Of a stretch of 7,454 nucleotides of DNA, positions 5,677 through 7,454 are shown piece after piece (positions within the stretch are counted from its first letter, which is position 1; each line of letters begins with the position of its first letter). The translations under genes were made by a program, and so were the position numbers. The DNA is from Pseudomonadota bacterium (GTDB lineage: Bacteria > Pseudomonadota > Alphaproteobacteria > Micavibrionales > Micavibrionaceae). Where the stretch lies: contig JACQIJ010000122.1 in assembly GCA_016198545.1 (NCBI GenBank), forward strand, positions 1 to 7,454. The letters run 5' to 3'. A model generated the notes under the pieces. That model did no database searches. It had not been told where the DNA came from and worked only from the letters and a program-made list of their open reading frames with translations.

Positions 5677-6711
5677 ATGACCGCAGCAAAAGTAGCTATC
5701 AACGGGTTTGGACGCATCGGACGGCTGGTATTCCGCGCATGGGTTGAATCGGGTCGGAAGGATATCGAGATCGTCGCCATCAACGACCTGGCCGACGTCA
5801 AGACCAACGCCCACCTTTTGAAATTCGACTCCGTGCATGGCCAGTCCCCGTTCGAGGTGAAGGCGGAAGGCGATACACTGGTGGCAGGCAGACACAAGGT
5901 CAAATGTGTGTCCGCGCGCGACCCGGCGACGCTGCCCTGGAAAGACATGGGCATCGACATCGTGTTCGAGTGCACGGGCATTTTTACCGCCCGCGACGGT
6001 GCAATGAAGCACATCGCGGCGGGCGCAAAGAAAGTCCTGATCTCCGCCCCGGCGACAGACGAGGACATTACGGTCGTCTACGGCGTGAACAGCGACAAAC
6101 TGAGCGCCGACCACATCATCGTCTCGAATGCCTCGTGCACGACGAACTGCCTTGCGCCCGTCGCCTATGCGCTGAACAAGGAGATCGGCATCGAGCATGG
6201 TTTCATGACGACGATCCACAGCTACACCGGCGACCAGAGCACCGTGGACACGATGCACAAGGACCTGCACCGCGCCCGCGCCGCCGCCACGAATATGATC
6301 CCGACATCCACGGGCGCCGCGAAGGCCGTCGGCAAGGTTCTGCCCGAGCTAAAAGGAAAACTGGACGGCGTGGCGATACGCGTGCCGACGCCGAACGTAT
6401 CGCTGGTCGATTTCAAGTTCACCACCAAACGTCCGACGACGAAAGAAGAAGTGAACAAAATCATCGCAAAATATGTCGGCGGAGATCTGGAAGGCGTGCT
6501 GGGCGCATACAGCGAGCCGCTGGTGTCATCCGACTTCAACCACAACCCGCTCTCCTCCGTCTTTTCACTTGAGGGCACAACCGTCATCGACGGCACGCTG
6601 GTACGGGTGATGAGCTGGTACGACAATGAATGGGGATTTTCCAACCGCATGCTGGATACGGCGGAGAAGATGCACAAAGTCGGCTACGGCAAAAAAGCGG
6701 CTGCGGCATAA
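5677..6711 (+). CDS. gap: glyceraldehyde-3-phosphate dehydrogenase, type I
   Basis: GAPDH oxidises glyceraldehyde 3-phosphate with phosphate and NAD+ to 1,3-bisphosphoglycerate, as a cytoplasmic homotetramer. The 344-aa product has the N-terminal Rossmann motif NGFGRIGR (9-16), an acidic residue after the second strand (IND, D37) consistent with NAD rather than NADP use, the active-site segment SNASCTTNC (150-158) with nucleophile C154, and its partner H181 in HSYTGDQ. It also has STGAAKAVGKVLPEL (211-225), RVPTPNVSLVD (235-245) and the C-terminal SWYDNEWGFSNRM (313-325). The start is fixed by AGGAG at 5666-5670, 6 nt before the ATG. It probably shares a transcript with tkt. In many alphaproteobacteria pgk follows, but here a regulator-like ORF does. 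Confidence 0.97.
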   Translation: MTAAKVAINGFGRIGRLVFRAWVESGRKDIEIVAINDLADVKTNAHLLKFDSVHGQSPFEVKAEGDTLVAGRHKVKCVSARDPATLPWKDMGIDIVFECTGIFTARDGAMKHIAAGAKKVLISAPATDEDITVVYGVNSDKLSADHIIVSNASCTTNCLAPVAYALNKEIGIEHGFMTTIHSYTGDQSTVDTMHKDLHRARAAATNMIPTSTGAAKAVGKVLPELKGKLDGVAIRVPTPNVSLVDFKFTTKRPTTKEEVNKIIAKYVGGDLEGVLGAYSEPLVSSDFNHNPLSSVFSLEGTTVIDGTLVRVMSWYDNEWGFSNRMLDTAEKMHKVGYGKKAAAA

Positions 6712-6733
6712 GTTTTATTTTTTCCCTGCTATA

Positions 6734-6742
6734 TGCTAAAAT
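6734..6742 (+). promoter_or_regulatory. extended -10 promoter for a possibly leaderless gene
   Basis: TGCTAAAAT fits the extended -10 pattern TGnTATAAT with one mismatch. Its last base lies 7 nt before the A of the ATG at 6750, the normal distance to a transcription start, so the mRNA would begin at or next to the start codon. The -35 position (6714-6719, TTTATT) is weak, as is usual for extended -10 promoters. Confidence 0.4.
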
Positions 6743-6749
6743 CATCACC

Positions 6750-7322
6750 ATGCCTATACTGAAGCAGGAACATGCGGATACCGTGTCTGCGCCGTTGCGT
6801 ATGGACGCTATAGCGAGCGTTACCGATCACCTTGTTGACGCCTTGGGGGGCGATCCGTCCTGCCCGTTGCGCCGCGCGCTTATCCTGACGGACATCGATG
6901 AAAATCCCGGAACGACGCAAGCGGATATCATGGCGCGGCTGGACCTGCATAAATCAGCTCTGAATCGCGACGTGGAATGGCTTTACGACCACGGCTGCAT
7001 CTTGCGTCAGCCAGGCCCGGACGATGCGCGCGCCGTTCTGCTCTATACGTGCGGCTATGCAAAGACCAATCTTGGGTATGCATTGAGATATTTCAATAAC
7101 AACCGCAGTCTATTGAAGGACTTTATTGGAAATCTGACCCGTCTGTTTGGCAGTCATAAACCGACCCTGCGCGACGTTAAAATATTATCCGTGGTTGGAG
7201 GAAAAAAGAGCGTGACAAGGCAGGAGATTTTTGACAGTCTCTACAACGGTCCGGCGGCAACGGATAACAGAGCCGTTAACAACCTGATAAACTTTGGAAT
7301 GGTGCAAAAAAGCGATGAATAA
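6750..7322 (+). CDS. MarR-like winged-helix protein, putative regulator
   Basis: This 190-aa product looks like a cytoplasmic DNA-binding regulator; its ligand and targets are unknown. Residues about 38-102 follow the MarR pattern: helix RRALILTDIDENPG, helix-turn-helix TTQADIMARLDLHKSALNRDVEWLYDHG (55-82), then a wing RQPGPDDARAVLLYT (86-100) with the MarR-type DxR at 92-94. Residues about 139-188 (TLRDVKILSVVGG...TRQEIFDSLYN...NNLINFGMV) may be a second, shorter winged helix, so the protein may carry tandem DNA-binding domains. ATG 6750 has no Shine-Dalgarno, but an extended -10 lies at leaderless distance. An in-frame ATG at 6630 inside gap is unlikely to be the true start. The coding sequence is visibly more AT-rich than gap, suggesting a less conserved or acquired gene. 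No specific family was recognised. Confidence 0.72.
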   Translation: MPILKQEHADTVSAPLRMDAIASVTDHLVDALGGDPSCPLRRALILTDIDENPGTTQADIMARLDLHKSALNRDVEWLYDHGCILRQPGPDDARAVLLYTCGYAKTNLGYALRYFNNNRSLLKDFIGNLTRLFGSHKPTLRDVKILSVVGGKKSVTRQEIFDSLYNGPAATDNRAVNNLINFGMVQKSDE

Positions 7323-7452
7323 GCTGGCCCTCACACCTGAAACAAGCGCACGTCTGGAATCTCTTTCCTTATTGATTGTCCCAGGCCCGCCGCCGCCGCT
7401 TGCTCCCTCCATAGACATTGAAAAGCCCATCGGCGGCCCTGCCCTGAAGTAA
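7315..7452 (+). CDS. small proline-rich ORF overlapping the regulator's end
   Basis: ATG 7315 opens a 45-codon frame (start MNKLALTPETSARLES, then SLLIVPGPPPPLAPSIDIE, end GGPALK) that stops with TAA at 7450-7452, complete within the window. It overlaps the last 8 nt of the upstream gene in another frame, an arrangement typical of translational coupling. GGAATGG lies about 12 nt before the ATG, a weak Shine-Dalgarno. A short hydrophobic stretch (SLSLLIVPG) is too short to be a membrane segment. I do not recognise the product. It may be a chance ORF, since no homology test was possible. Confidence 0.35.
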   Translation: MNKLALTPETSARLESLSLLIVPGPPPPLAPSIDIEKPIGGPALK

Positions 7453-7454
7453 GC

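Noticed and set aside
5575..6270. Open frame of 231 codons on the minus strand over gap
   Set aside because: Antisense to a well-defined GAPDH, with a composition typical of a shadow frame.
5904..6572. Arg/His-rich open frame of 222 codons on the plus strand inside gap
   Set aside because: It is an alternate frame of an intact gap gene with a low-complexity Arg/His translation.
6712..6726. T-rich run right after gap as an intrinsic terminator
   Set aside because: No stable GC-rich stem precedes it; the end of gap lacks matching inverted arms.

Overview
The window reads as a chromosomal segment of an alphaproteobacterium. The evidence is a polynucleotide phosphorylase with an Arg/Asp/Gly-rich tail, a zauP-like/zapA pair followed by what looks like a 6S RNA and placed back to back with a tkt-gap unit, and a cluster of GANTC sites (the CcrM methylation target) in the division-gene promoter region. 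Coding DNA is moderately GC-rich. Genus cannot be told from sequence alone.

Layout. Positions 1-215 are the leader of pnp. It holds a long hairpin (27-133) whose arms pair at 36 of 43 positions with no bulge, a smaller hairpin, and an 8-codon upstream ORF overlapping the pnp start. Positions 216-2441 encode PNPase (+). Positions 2442-2610 hold three hairpins, the last of which looks like a terminator working in both directions. On the minus strand, reading leftward from about 3440, come a promoter region, a small helical protein (ZauP-like, 3115-3351), ZapA (2756-3115, coupled through TAATG) and a candidate 6S RNA (about 2606-2750). Positions 3352-3566 form the divergent control region. On the plus strand follow transketolase (start chosen at 3567, end 5597) and type I GAPDH (5677-6711), then a probable winged-helix regulator (6750-7322, possibly leaderless) and a 45-codon proline-rich ORF overlapping its end (7315-7452).

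How the genes work together. PNPase is an RNA-decay enzyme, and its leader looks built for RNase III/PNPase autocontrol as known in E. coli. ZauP/ZapA are Z-ring partners, and 6S RNA is a stationary-phase regulator of RNA polymerase. Tkt and GAPDH join the pentose-phosphate and lower glycolytic pathways. The least understood part is the right end, where a MarR-like regulator and a tiny ORF sit where pgk is often found in alphaproteobacteria.

The window is mostly core housekeeping DNA. I see no mobile element, CRISPR array, tRNA or rRNA. The points most worth following are the pnp leader helix, the 6S candidate, the GANTC/palindrome cluster, and the regulator plus small ORF after gap.
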